Made by a program: the position numbers and the translations under genes. Below the pieces are notes generated by a model that was given only the letters and a program-made list of their open reading frames with translations, was not told the DNA's origin and ran no database searches. A DNA stretch of 64,000 nucleotides from Chionoecetes opilio (lineage: Eukaryota; Arthropoda; Malacostraca; Decapoda; Majidae): positions 178,501 to 242,500 of the forward strand of contig JACEEZ010021706.1 of assembly GCA_016584305.1 (NCBI GenBank), in the 5' to 3' direction. This document shows positions 1 to 55,014 of the stretch, in pieces; position 1 is the first letter of the stretch, and each line of letters opens with the position of its first letter.

Positions 1-31496
<31,496 letters not shown>

Positions 31497-31587
31497 TCAC
31501 ATGCCGGGAGAAATGGTCTTCAGTAGCAATGAAGGATCTGTGCAGCTTCTCATTGTGCTACCTAACTACACCTCAATATATTTTTTA

Positions 31588-31593
31588 AATAAA
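31588..31593 (+). promoter_or_regulatory. AOX polyadenylation signal
   Basis: An AATAAA hexamer lies 92 bases after the AOX stop and is followed by a GT/T-containing stretch. It is the first canonical signal downstream and probably ends the AOX transcript. Confidence 0.65.
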
Positions 31594-31685
31594 TGTTTAA
31601 ATAAGCACAGCAAGTCATATTGCTTGCATAGTGCAGCAGGGCATGTGTCTAGTTCCAATCTACCTTAATATATAGACTGTATATA

Positions 31686-32154
31686 TCTATTATAATAATA
31701 TAAGCGAAAGTGTGTGTGTGTCTGTGTCTGGTATAGGTTCCGCCCCCCGTGGCAGAATCCCATCATATACCACATTTTTGGAACCAGGTTGACCAGGGGA
31801 AGGTTTTAAGCCCACTTATGAGATGATCCGATCACTTTTTTTTTTTTTAGCAGCCTATTAGCGATAATTGTGAGAAAAAAGTGGGTTGCGAGAATTGAGG
31901 AAACCTTGATGTAGGGTGATGGGTAATGGGTGAGTGAATGGGTGGGGTGATGGGTAATGGGTGTGTGGTGATGGGTAATGGGTGGGGGGTGATGCGAATG
32001 GGTTGGTGTTAATACATACATTTCTACATCCATGATTTCAGTTAATTTAGAAGGGGCTATCTGGAGAGTCTGTGTTTGGTGGGCCGAAGGCCCACCAATA
32101 GCCCTCCGCAGTAGCTAGCCAAAAAGTCCGCCCGGAGGGCAGTTTTGCGGCTAG
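31686..32154 (+). mobile_element. Possible non-autonomous Helitron
   Basis: Starts A|TCTATTATAATAATATAAGC and ends with a GC-rich hairpin-like CCGCCCGGAGGGCAGTTTTG followed by CGG-CTAG|T, the expected TC start and CTRR end between A and T. There is no Rep/helicase frame. It lies just after the AOX 3' end. Confidence 0.45.
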
Positions 32155-33090
32155 TATATATATATAACCACCTCACTTCAACCTCGTTCATGGTTACTGG
32201 TGATGGAAAAGTGAGTGAGTGAGGGTAGGGCAGGAGTAGGTGAGGGCGTGGTGGGTGTGTGAGTGAAGGCGTGGGTGGATTCGTGAATAAGTGAGGGGTG
32301 TGGGTGGGTGAAGGAGTGAGTGGTTGGAGGGGTGTTGAAGAAATGAGTGAGGGTGTAGATGGGTTAGTGAGTAAGAGAGGGAGTTTGTGAATGGCCGGGT
32401 AGGTGAAGGATTGAGTGAGGGAGTGGGTGGATGGGCGGGTAGGGGAATGAGTGAGAGCGAGATTTTACCCCATTAATTAACACCACTGTGTGACTTCATT
32501 AGCTAGGTAGAATTTCTGCCCAGCTGCCTGGGTGTGGACGTATGGGTATGGGGATTATCCCTCAGCCTCGTCAGGTCAAGGAGGTAAGTAAAGAGGCGTG
32601 GGATTGAAGGAAGATATTGTTGATGCAATACTCAAATTAATGCATCATATATATATATATAGTTAATGCTTTGCAAGTCTCGGGTATAGGAAGTAACTAT
32701 GAAATTTATGTAGTATATAGAGATCAATGGGTAGAAGTTACTGTGTTGTATGTACCTGTAAAAGTATGTGTAATGTCACATACGTCATAAATCACAATGG
32801 AAAATTATTAGTAATTTTGTCAATTATTGATTTTCTTTACGAAAGTCAAATGTTTTTGAGTACGAAAAATAGTTCGAAATTACGGTACTGTATTTATCTG
32901 AGGTACGAATTACGAAAAATATTACCGTACCGTACTACATGCCCTGCTTGCAGAGTGCAGCAGTATAATGAGCTTTATCTTCCATGGACTTGTTATATAA
33001 TGTTAAGTGTTATTTTATGGATTATTATATAATAAATATTACCACAATAATTACAATAACTTTAAATAGCCAAAAACTGCAACTTTTACT
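32155..33090. other. Intergenic stretch without recognisable gene
   Basis: Begins with an (AT)n run, then a GTGAGTGAGG-like G-rich stretch (32205-32460), then AT-rich single-copy sequence. No coding or RNA signal seen. Confidence 0.6.
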
Positions 33091-33099
33091 CTTTTCCTT

Positions 33100-33665
33100 T
33101 CAGAAATAGGTGTTGGGTGACAGGAGAGCTGTGGCCTCCCATGTCCCAGCCACTCGTAAGTCTGCATCGGATTATGTATTTGTGCATGTATCAGTAGCAA
33201 GGGAAGAACAAAAATAGTATGAGAGATTTGTAATGAAAGAAAATTTAAAAGTCAAAAGCTGTAATAAGAACTAACAATTTCTGATTAAATGTCTAAAGTT
33301 CTTAGTTTTACAGGACCAGCATTTGATGAGCCCTGGATTTAATGGAGTCAAAAGTTGTCCCGAGAGTCCGTAAAACTCTAGGCAGAAATTTCCACTTATT
33401 AAGTCTCGGGACAACTTTTGACTCTATAAACAGTGCACATCAAATGCCGGTCCTGGGAAACTAGGAACTTTAGCAATTTAATCAGAAGTTGTTAGTTCTT
33501 AATGAATAGTTTTTTACTTTAAATTTTTCTTTCATTACAAATCACTCGTACTATTTTTTTTCTACCATTGTCACTTATAGCTGCACAAATAACTAATCAG
33601 GTGCAGACCAAAAGAGTGGCTGGGATTTAGAGGTCACAGGTTCTTTGTTTACATCCCGTACCTAT
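33100..33665. mobile_element. Long palindrome (foldback), ~250-bp arms
   Basis: AGTCAAAAGTTGTCCCGAGA on the left pairs with TCTCGGGACAACTTTTGACT on the right, centre near 33380. Pairing continues outward through TTCTTAGTTTTACAGGACCA to the outer AGAGCTG/CACTCGTAA zone. No coding. Confidence 0.85.
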
Positions 33666-33699
33666 TTTTGAAAGGTGAAGAGGAGCAAAGATGAGTTAG

Positions 33700-34205
33700 T
33701 TATCCAGGGAAGAGGTGGCAAGATGTGGATAGGAGCTGAGTACAGTGCTGAGAGTAAGGCGATGGAGGTGGTTTGGGCACGTGAAGAGGAGAGAAGGTGG
33801 TGAGGCATTGGGGAGAGCTGTTAAGAGTGGAAGTGCCAGGTGAGAGTAAGGCGATGGAGGTGGTTTGGGCACGTGAAGAGGAGAGAAGGTGGTGAGGCAT
33901 TGGGGAGAGCTGTTGGAGTGGAAGTGCCAGGTGAGAGTAAGGCGATTGAGATGGTTTGGGCACGTGAAGAGGAGAGAAGGTGGTGAGGCATTGGGGAGAG
34001 CTGTTAGAGTGGAAGTGCCAGGTGAGAGTAAGGCGATGGAGGTGGTTTGGGCACGTGAAGAGGAGAGAAGGTGGTGAGGCATTGGGGAGAGCTGTTAGAG
34101 TGGAAGTGCCAGGTCGCCGTCCACCGGGCAGGTCAAGGAAGACATGGAGGCAGTGTATTGAAGAGAATCTGGCAGCATTGGGCATAAGAGGTTGAGGCAA
34201 CGGAT
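33700..34205 (+). pseudogene. LINE RT C-terminus (RTE/Jockey-like) with 91-bp internal tandem repeats
   Basis: Plus strand reads RRLRWFGHVKRREGGEALGR and, after AVRVEVPG, RRPPGRSRKTWRQCIEENLA with ALGIRG-stop. The WFGHVKRREGG segment is repeated about four times by a 91-bp unit. Confidence 0.85.
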
Positions 34206-34645
34206 AGATATGAGGTTAGATTGTCGATGATACGTTTCCAACTATCTCTATCTGTTGCCTCACCCTCTTCAATGCCCAATGCTGCCAGATCCTCTTCAAC
34301 ACACTACCTCCATGTCTTCCTTGGCCTGCCCGGTGGATGGCGACCTGAAACTTCCACTCTAACAGCTCTCCCCAATGCCTCACCACCTTCTCTCCTCTTC
34401 ACGTGCCCAAACCACCTCCATCTCCTTACTCTCACCTGGCACTTCCACTCTTAACAGCTCTCCCCAATGCCTCACCACCCTCTCGCCTCTTCACGTGCCC
34501 AAACCACCTCCATCTCCTTACTCTCACCTGGCACTTCCACTCTTAACAGCTCTCCCCAATGCCTCACCACCCTCTCGCCTCTTCACGTGCCCAAACCACC
34601 TCCATCTCCTTACTCTCAGCACTGTACTCAGCTCAGTGCTGCAAG
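34206..34645 (-). pseudogene. Inverted copy of the LINE RT C-terminus
   Basis: The minus-strand version of 33740-34205, meeting it head to head near 34230 and also tandemly repeated. Together they make a ~900-bp inverted repeat. Confidence 0.85.
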
Positions 34646-34682
34646 TGTCTTCTTGATCCTGTTACTGACTTGTTGTACTGGT

Positions 34683-35840
34683 TTTTTTAATCGAGGCGAA
34701 AAATCCTGACCCCTTGCTGCTTGCTGACTGATAATTGATGCCAGAAGAAGGGAATACTACGCTTCTTCTAAATTTCAGTTGTATTTTATCATAGTTAACC
34801 ATATCGGGTAAACATAGGCATAATTTTAAGCACGAGACCTTGATGGAATGGAATTTTCGTCTCGTTAAGAAAAATAGACTATATAGTTGGATGAGAATTC
34901 GTTATCAGACCTCCATAACAACCCTTCAGGAATATAAAGTTACTTTCCACCCAAAATGTGACTAGCAAAGGTTTGATTCCCCACTCGTTTCATGTTGCAC
35001 TCTTCATAGTCAGATTTTCCTGTAATATCTTATGAGGTTAGATTGTCGATGATACGTTTCCTACTAAGATATTACGGGAAAATCTGATGATGAAGAGGGG
35101 CAGAGTGACAGTCTGAGTGGGGAATCAAACCTTTGCTAGTCACACCTGTGGGATATGTATTTATATAAGCCTACATACTAGTACATAAACATTAATAAAT
35201 ACATGTCGCACAAGTGGACTATGTATTTATTAATGTTCATGTATTAGTATGTAGGCTTATATAAATACATCTCCCAACATCTCCTTGGGTGGAAAGTAAA
35301 CATTATATACTCCTGAAGGTTTGGTCATGGAGGTCCGAGGACAAATTCCCATTGAACAAAGTCATGACAGGATCAATATCATATATAAGTTATGAATGGG
35401 TTTCCAGGATGCAATACGTGCGAGACATTTAACCGGCAAACTTTTCTTAGGGTATCTAAAAACAGTACGACTTCTCGCAACTGACTGGGGACACAGTATG
35501 ATAAATCTTTTACCTGATGGGTTTATAAGCTCCAGTAGTTTGAACAGAATGATAAAATGAGCAAATTGACTTGACTGGAGCATTTCAGTCACTACCTGCC
35601 AGGTTTTAATCCCCTGGAACTCTGGGAGCATAAAACTAGGCTATTTTTTTTAACGAGGCATAAATTCCAATCTATCTTAAGGTCTCCTGCTTAAAATGAT
35701 GCCTATGTTTACCAGATAATGCAGTTAACTATGATAAAATACAGCTGAAATTTAGAAGAAGCGTAGTATTCCCTTCTCCTGGCATCAAATATCAGTCAGT
35801 AAGCAGCAAGGGGGCAGGATTTTTCGCCTCTTTAAATAGA
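34683..35840. mobile_element. ~1.15-kb foldback flanked by TTAACGAG-ended arms
   Basis: The left arm (ATCGAGGCGAAAAATCCTGA...AATACTACGCTTCTTC) is inverted at 35640-35830. Inner pairs occur at 34960/35110 and 35165/35270. Related single arms lie at 46716-46905 and, degraded, at 58447-58620. Confidence 0.8.
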
Positions 35841-35879
35841 GTATAGTTAGGAACATGGAGACGGACAAAGGTACACTGA

Positions 35880-36200
35880 CCTGAGCATAACGTTGACAGG
35901 CAGCCATGGAGGAACAGTAGTAAAGGTTTATCTCGCGTCCCTCTCGAAGACCAGAGTTCGATCCCGAGTATAAAGGTAGACCCATAAATCCACTTAAAAT
36001 CTTTCTGCACCGTCGAGTGGCCTAAGAACACCCACATGCTGCCCATTAACTCTACCTTCGATGGCGAGTGCATCAGAGGACACAGGGGGGCGGCATGAGC
36101 CTCTAATTACAGGCGTCACTATAACAATCCTGCCTGCGCCACCACGGGCGAGGGCCAACCATCGCAGCCCTCAAGTGAGCCTTCAGTTCCTACCATCCAA
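35880..36200 (+). mobile_element. Possible SINE-like fragment
   Basis: A B-box-like AGAGTTCGATCCCGAG at about 35953, followed by a body, but no clear A-box. Weak. Confidence 0.3.
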
Positions 36201-37084
36201 GTCCTGGAGATCACTGCCTACAGGCGCTATAGGCATAGATGTAAAAAATAAAAAAATAAAATAGTGTGGCCAGCCTTTCTTGGGTGTGGCCCTAGGGTTG
36301 GGGGGCCACACCCTACACACAGCCGGCATTGCTTTGCCCACCCTTTACCACGGACCGGGGACACACCCTGGCCCATCGGCTTAATAGTGGGGTCTCTCAC
36401 ACACACACACACACACAGAATCACAGGACACACGATCAAAAGGATTATTCACTGTTGTCTATGGAAGTAAGTGTCGGGATAACTTTTTTGTACTTTTTGT
36501 AGCTTCCTTATCTTCTTTATGTTCTTGTGTTTCCCTGCATGGCGTGTAAAGGGCAGGCAGAGGAAAGAAATCGTTGACTGTACTTTAATTGTGAAATACA
36601 GTGTGTTTGCCAGCATGTTCTTGACACAGGCATTCTGCTGCCTGGATAGTGTGAAGTAATTCCAGCTTTTCACAAACATGTCAAGTATGAAAAATGTTCC
36701 TTAAAAAAAGAGGCAGGAAGAACAGAAAAGTCAAATATATCATATAATATATGTATGTACAAATTTACATACAGTAGCTAAGTAACAAATTTGTACACTA
36801 ACAATATCCACAAAATGATTCTGCCTCAATGAATGTGTATGATGTAGGCCTCAGGTGACGCCATGTTGCCGCGCCCTGGGTCTGTGTCGCAACCTGAGAG
36901 GCGACAGTGACAGTGAGACACAACTCTACATGAAAGAACAATGAACACCACATGGCACACTGGTGGAAGAAAATAATCTGAGACACATGCTAGAACAGTC
37001 ATGACACAAAGATGAAGATAATGACTGTCTTTTATTTGTAATGTCAGCAAAATGAGCATTACTCTTGTAGTACTGACAGAATAC

Positions 37085-37462
37085 TTGACTATAGTCTATT
37101 TTTTTTTTATTATGGTCAAAATGCAGTAAGGAAGCCACGCCCCCTGCCTCCTCTTCTATTCTACGGGGCAGCTGTTTGGTGCATTCCTCGTATCATCACT
37201 ACCAATCACAATATCTTCACTACTTAACAGCGGCGTGACCACTGGACAGAGCAATCTTCACTACAGAGGGATTTTTGATTTTGTCACCCTTTGTAGTGAA
37301 GATTGCTCTGTCCAGTGGTCACGCCGCTGTTAAGTAGTGAAGATATTGTGATTGGTAGTGATGATACGATTAATGCACCAATCAGCTGCCCGGTAGAATA
37401 GAAGGGGAGGCAGGGGGCGGGGCTTCCTTACTGCATTTTGATCATTATAAAAAAAATAGATA
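37085..37462. mobile_element. Near-perfect palindrome, ~175-bp arms and ~20-base loop
   Basis: GTGACCACTGGACAGAGCAA...CTTCACTACA is mirrored as TGTAGTGAAGATTGCTCTGT...GGTCAC, with match out to CTATTTTTTTT/AAAAAAATAG. A young foldback element in the AGAP 3' flank. Confidence 0.9.
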
Positions 37463-38375
37463 ATGCCAAGTTCCCGTCCACTGCTGTTTACTGACCACAT
37501 CTGTTTTTTGACCGCTGAGAACTGTGTCTGAGAATGTTCTTCCTCCAACCGGCCGGTGGAACACCTACACACCCTCTCGGTGCGTCTACAATAATAGTAT
37601 TACATGAACTTTGGCTTTATAATTTTGTATCTTGAGCAGGATACACCGTGACTAAACCAATACCATACATACAATAATCTACATTATAAATCTCACTCTC
37701 ATTCAACCTTTGGTACAAGTAATCCTTCAAGACATCGCTATGTACAAGTGATGACAGTGGGAGGTGCAGATGAGGTTGTGTACAAATGGCAGTATGGTGA
37801 ACACATCTCTTGTAGCAATAATAATTTCAAACTAATGACCACCAATATTTTCAAAGAATAGGCTAGTGAATGACATGAGTGACTTCTTGAGAGCTACACA
37901 CGCCCCATCACACACACCGTGGATGGGACACGGCACAGGACTGCACGCCGAGAATGGTCACAGCTGGTCCTGGCGCGGGACAGATGTAACTCTCGCCTGA
38001 CAGATCATGGTGCCTCAGGGTTCTCTAATACTGAGTATAATCTGAGAGCCTACTTGGAACAGCAATGCAGGATATTTGGCGTTATCATTTCAGGAAGCAC
38101 TTTCCTAAAGAGACTCGATCACTACACACATAGGAATGACAAGGAAATGGACAGGTTTGAAGACACCCTGGATGACGGACCACGACAGATGAAAGACAAC
38201 TGAAAGGATGAATTTTTTCACATGTTAAAAGTAATTTGTAAAGTGATACTATGAACTCCATAAATACAAATCAAGACCAGGAATGTAGCATTAAACAATA
38301 AATCACAATCATACAGTGAGATCCGAGACCATCGTTCCACGCGCCCCGTCGTGTGGGCAACGGAGGAGCAATGAC

Positions 38376-49554
<11,179 letters not shown>

Positions 49555-50065
49555 CTGGAAGGACAGGGAAAAAAGAACATAAGTATCCTAGAAGAAAAAG
49601 AACTAGGCAGGACACGATATTTGGGTTAGAAAAAGATAAATAGTAGATGTATACTCGCCATCTGTAAGGACATGAAAAAAAGAACATAAGAATCCTAGAA
49701 GAAAAAGAACAAGGCAGGACACGGTATTTGGGTTAGAAAAAGATAAGTAAAAGACGTATACTCGGTAACGCCATCTGTTAGTCAGGCAGGTAAGTAAGGA
49801 CATGGGAAAAGAAGAACATAAGTATCCTAGAAGAGAGAAAACATGGCAGAACACGGTATTTGGGTTAGAAAAAGATAAGTAAAAGACGTATACTCGCTGA
49901 TACCATCTGTAAGGATATGGAAACAAAGAACATAAGTATCCTAGAATAAAGAAAACATGGTAGGACACCTTTTGGTTAGAACTAGATAGAAATAGTTCGA
50001 TATTTTGGTTAGAAAAATATAAAATAGTACTTATACTCGCTAATGTCATCTCTAAGAACATGGAA
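49555..50065. repeat. ~107-143-bp tandem units copying the AGAP 49554 acceptor
   Basis: Four further junction copies at 49661, 49774, 49906 and 50049 follow the form (minus) CAG|ATGG or GAG|ATGA. The 49906 copy continues GTATCAGCGAG, which encodes the same G-I-S-E as the real exon. Units also carry TTGGGTTAGAAAAAGATAA. Confidence 0.88.
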
Positions 50066-50111
50066 ACAAAGACCATAAGTATCCTAGAAGAGAATAAGGC
50101 TGAACACGATA

Positions 50112-50176
50112 AAAGAACATAAGAAAATAAGGAAGCTATAAGAGGCCGTGAGACCTATACGTGGTAGTTCCTGTAT
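50112..50176 (-). mobile_element. LINE family A 3' tail
   Basis: AAGAACATAAGAAAATAAGG and GACCTATACGTGGTAGTTCC on the plus strand. Confidence 0.8.
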
Positions 50177-50689
50177 TTCGTGTTCCTATATTGTGGGAAG
50201 GAACACAAATAGTAGACGAATACAACAAGGAATGGAGAAATAACTAAAACATATATGAATAATAATAATACTTTTTTTCACCCGAAGGCATACAGGAAAA
50301 TAGTTGAATAGCTAGGAATAATAGGAGACTAGTTGTAGTGCCTCCTATATCTGCAACAAAATGATGCGTCAAGGTGTTAGAAATAGATATAACTGAATAC
50401 GAACATGTGTAGAGACTTGGCAGGATAAATGACAAAATAACATACACAGACAGTATAGTAATAGTAATGCACTGTAGCAATATAGTAATACAGTGTAGTA
50501 AGGCGTTAAAAACAAGACCATGGCAACAATAGCATAGCGGGAACGCATGTATGGGGGAGGAAGGGGAGGGGTCTGAGGTCGTATTTCACAAGCTTATGAC
50601 TGTATATGTTCAGCGGAGGCGTCACAACTATGGTAGATGGGAGGGGCTAAGGGAGGCAATCAGGCTGGTTGGGAAGGGGAGGGGAAAGG

Positions 50690-51270
50690 AAGGGTTAGAC
50701 ATTAGTTACGTGACGCTATAGGTTAAAAATTGCTAAAAAAAAGTGTTGACATTAGTTTTGCGACGCCAGAGGTTAAAAATTGCTCAAAAAAGTGTAGAGG
50801 TTATAGAGATGGGTGGACGACAGCCTCCCTTCCTATAATGTCACTTCTGGATATTTGTTTGTTTTCCTTTGTCTTTAGTTTCACATTAGTTTTGTGACGC
50901 CATAGGTTTAAAATTGACCAAAAAGTGTAGAGATTATACAGATGGGTGGACGGAAAAGCCTCCCTTCCCTATAACGTCACTTCTGGATATTTGTTTTTTC
51001 TCTTTATGTCTGGTTTTACATTAGTTTTGTGACGCCATAGGTTTAAAATTGCTCAAAAAAGTTTACAGGTTATACAGATGGGTGGACGACAAGCCTCCCT
51101 TCCTATAATGTTACTTCTGGTTATAAGTTTATTTTCATTATTTATTATTATTATTGTTCGTTTTGTGACGCCATAGGATTAAAATTGACCCAAAAAGTGT
51201 AAAGGTTATAGAGATGGGTGGACCGACAGCCTCCCTTCCTATAATGTCGCTTCTGGATATTTGTTTTTTT
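50690..51270. repeat. ~125-bp tandem repeat, ~4.5 copies
   Basis: Units share TTTTGTGACGCCATAGGTTT, GATGGGTGGACG and CCTCCCTTCCTATAATGTCA. No frame or known family. From here to 53300 no gene was recognised; there are only pyrimidine-rich and CA-rich patches. Confidence 0.9.
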
Positions 51271-53345
51271 TCCTTTCGGTCTCCACGCGACCCTTTATCA
51301 ACGGTAATGACATTTCGGGGACATTAACTCGATCCCCCCTCCAGATGTCCCCAAATGATTACTTCCACTAGCTGATTCACCATTTTTCATTAATTTATTT
51401 ATTTATGTGTGGACTCAACGCACGTGAAATAGCCAAGGGAGAGTTGACAAGTTTGTTAACGAAGAAGTTTGAAGAGGACCTATGAAGCGATACTAAGCGA
51501 AAAAGGCCACAAGAGGAAGAGGAATAAGTGCCTTTTGTTTTTAATAGTAAATTTTAGTTAGTAAAGTAGTGAAGAAGAGGTAGGTGAACGTAGAGAAAGG
51601 TTGTCTGAGTGTCTGGTTGAGTCGTATAGGCAGTAGTCACCCGCGCAACCATCTTTCTCCTCTCCTCTCCTCTCCTCTCCCTCTTCTCAAGGCCTCATCC
51701 CCCTTCCAAAGAGCCATTATTCCCTCCCTCCCATTCCCTTGATGCTCCATAACTCTCGCCCCCTCGAGGAACAGGGAGGGAAGGGAAGGCTCCAAGGACT
51801 AAGAGGCTGCTATTGGGTGCTACTTCAAAAAACCCAGCCAGACAATGCAACGCGTCGCTATTAGAAGGTTGCGCTGCTCCCGAGGGACTCAAGATATCTG
51901 CCTACGACGCCGAAGTATTGACATGGGGTAGATAAGAGAAAGACAAGGAAAGAAACCCCGTGCACGACAAACAACGGAATCTCGAGAGCATACCGGCCCC
52001 TTTTTTTCCATCCTTGCAGCCTCCTTGCAGCCGCCACTCCACACGATGCAAGGGAGAAGGGATCAAGCCTGCCTCTCATCCCTCCCTTCCTGCCCGCGGC
52101 GCGATAACACACACCGCGCCATGCCAGCAGCGAATCAAACACACACACACACACCCTCAAAAGACAACCAAACATGCCATTCCACGAACTCGGGAGACTT
52201 GTGTATGTGTGTGTAGTTGCAAAAACGAGCTTGCAAGACATAACGAGCCTCATAAAACCATCTAAACACGGGTGAGCGAATACAGAAGTGCGGAGGGCGG
52301 GAAGGAAGGGAGGGAGGAAGCAGTATGACACAACCCCCTTCCCCTACCCCTATCTTCATCCCCCTACCCTCCTCCCTTCCCCCTTTTCCGCTGTCACCCT
52401 TGCAACCTTTATTCTACTGGGTTACAGATCTCTGCTTCATCGTGGTGTGAGGGCGCCCTTCTAAGTTGTAACCCCTCTTAAATACCTCTTCTCGCTTTAT
52501 TTCAAGCAGTTACATCGATCTTCTGTCTCTGCGATGTTGCCTGTCTGGGAAGGGAGGGTCGCGATGGGCCTTCCATTCACGTGACCAGCACTACTAAGAG
52601 GTGTTTAGGCCTTGGCATGAAGACGGCAGAGGGAAGGAATGATGGAAAATGTGCTAACAGGAAGGACAAATATCTGTGATTGTGGTAGGTGGGAACATGA
52701 AAGAAAAGAAGAGAGATATGATGTTATAATTTAATGTGACGTTGTGTATTTGCCTTTGGGTGGGTAACAACTAACAATACCAAACAAGCGTAGCACCCTT
52801 ATGAATTACCAAAACAAAGGGGAGGGGCTATGAATTGGGGCGAGGAGGAAGAGGTGGTGGATGAAAGTAATGATTGATAAGGATACCACATCTGAGAGGC
52901 TGGAAAGGGGAAAGGTTTGGGACAGGAGGAGGAAGAGGTGGATGAAAGTAGTGATGCAAAATACGATAACGAGGTGCAAACATGAGGAGGGAGGAAGAGG
53001 GATGTTCGCAAAACGTGACGTGATGTATTTGCCTTTGCGGGTTAAACAATATCAAACAAGCTAACACAACAGAGGGGAAAGGCTGGTATGAAGGGAGAGG
53101 AGAGGAAGAAGGGCCCAGGGGTACTTCCGGACGGACAGAGCACAGCGGGGAAGCATCCACCCCTCATCCTGCTCCTCCTATCCCTTCCTATAGTATAGTG
53201 ATAGACAGACGAATTGAGGGATGTTACTTTTTCACGTGTATGTCGTTGCAATGTCGATGAAGGCAGCTTAAATGAGGAAGCTTTGCAAAGACTGCTTTCA
53301 AATGTTCTTAGGTGATGACTAAATACATGAAGTCCTGCGAGGTCT

Positions 53346-53512
53346 CTCTCTCTCTATCTGTTTCCGTCTGTCTCTCTTTCTTTCTGTCTGTCTGTCTCTC
53401 TGTCTGTCTGTCTGTCTCTCTTTCTCTGTCTGTCTGTCTCTCTCTTTCTCTCTGTCTGTCTCCCTTTCTCTTTCTATATGTCTGTCTCTCTCTCTCTCTC
53501 TCTCTCTCGGGT
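53346..53512. repeat. (TCTG)n/(CT)n low-complexity tract
   Basis: Alternating TCTC and TCTG units. Confidence 0.92.
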
Positions 53513-53704
53513 GTGGGCGGGGTCGGAAGCAGCGTGTGGGGCCTGTGTGCTGTGGGCAAGGCAACATGATGGCCAGTCCTCGGGTCAGGTTTCAATCGCC
53601 TGCCTCTCGCATTCCCGCTCCCGCCAACCCACACTGACTTCCACTTCCTTCCCCCCCACCCTGACCCTCCCCCTCTCTGTCTACTGTCTACAAGGGGTGC
53701 AGTC

Positions 53705-53925
53705 AGTTCGTACACAAGTTGTTTCGTACACCAGTAGATTCGTACACCAAAAAGTTGTTTCGTAGTCTATATGAAACCATAGTTGCTTCGTACACTCAGC
53801 TCAGAGTTGAACTTGCTAACTAGTTACGATTCGACACCAGGTATGTACGAAAAAACTCAAAATCAGTGTACGAAACTACTAACAAAACCTGGGCACGAAA
53901 TAACTTGTGTACGAAACTCCCTGTA
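53705..53925. mobile_element. MITE with GTTTCGTACACAAGTT ends, copy 1
   Basis: Inverted ends (TTCGTACACAAGTTGTTTCG against GAAATAACTTGTGTACGAAA) around a core with ACACCAGGTATGTACGAAAA. A second copy lies at 59675-59892. Confidence 0.8.
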
Positions 53926-54392
53926 ACCATCTACACACACATACAGACTCTTGACTTTCACAAAACCCACCAAGAAAGATCAGGTGATAAAATCTATGCG
54001 ACGGTGAGTCAGAAGCAACCTAGCAAGGAGGGACGGAAAGAAAATAGCTTTGTTTATTGGTTCAAACGGGTGTTAGGAGCGGCCAGGCGCGGCTCCTCGA
54101 TAAACTGTGCACGCCCACCTTCCTTCGACCTTACTTCCTAACACGTCCCTGGACCAAGAGAAAAACTATGAGGCAAAAACGAGGGGCGGATCTAACTTTC
54201 TCGCTACCACAAGACACCGGTTTAGAAAGCAATCAAGGTCCTGTCTGGGGGTCGAAAGATATTTAAGGGGCGACCGTGCGATGCTTTGTTTCACTCAAGG
54301 TTTCAGTAATTTATCAAGTGACAGTTTTGGTTCGTGTCTTTAGCGATTTAACGGTAATTTGTGTCAGGTACAGCAAGTTTACCGCCCATGAT

Positions 54393-54395
54393 AGG

Positions 54396-54427
<32 letters not shown>

Positions 54428-54442
54428 TGTGTGCGTGTGTGT
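54393..54442. repeat. (TGCG)n/(TG)n microsatellite
   Basis: About eight TGCG units running into TG. Confidence 0.93.
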
Positions 54443-54968
54443 GTTTCGATGTAATTCTACCAACGTTAATCCACCCTCTCCTTCCGCTCTTGGCTATCCG
54501 TCTGTCCTGCCTTTCCTACCTTCCTTCCTCCTCCCCAACCCCCTCCGCTGCCAGGCATAAACCAAGGTCATCTCTCTCTCTCTCCCTAAGCATCCCTACC
54601 TGACCCTCACTGCCACGCCACTCAGGTCACTATAAACTTAACCTGTCCTGCCACCCGACCTCCACCCATTGCCTACTCCTACTATACTACATACACTATT
54701 ACTATATACTTATAAACTTAATTAATAACCTGCCCCACCACCATCGACCTCTACCCATCACACTACACCCCCTACTATAACTATTACTACTTATACTATC
54801 GCCCCTCCACACTACACCACCTACAGGAAAACATTCGTATACTAAGACAAACCTGTAGAACAAGAACGATATCAGAACGTACTGTAGAACTGTAGAAGAG
54901 CGATAATATGCCTAGGATAAGCCTATATACTGTAATGGTGACGCTACAATGAGAAGGAGCAAGCTTAC

Positions 54969-55014
54969 CCATAATGTTGACGCGGGCAGACTCCTTCAGA
55001 AACGGGATCTTCAT
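54969..55014 (-). CDS. Candidate alternative first coding exon of AGAP
   Basis: An ATG at 55014 opens MKIPFLKESARVNIM and ends ATGG|gtaagc in phase 1. That is the phase the 49554 exon needs, and the G restores the conserved Asp (GAT). An E-box CACGTG and a TATA-like TTATTATACC lie about 75-125 bases upstream on the - strand. If real, it makes an AGAP lacking the P-loop. I do not recognise the peptide, and the phase match alone has a one-in-three chance. Confidence 0.3.

Noticed and set aside
37919..38203. 94-residue plus-strand ORF starting MDGTRHRTARRE
   Set aside because: No family recognised, antisense to the AGAP 3' flank, no splice or codon-usage support.
51861..52331. 156-residue minus-strand ORF
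   Set aside because: No recognisable domain; composition matches surrounding non-coding DNA.
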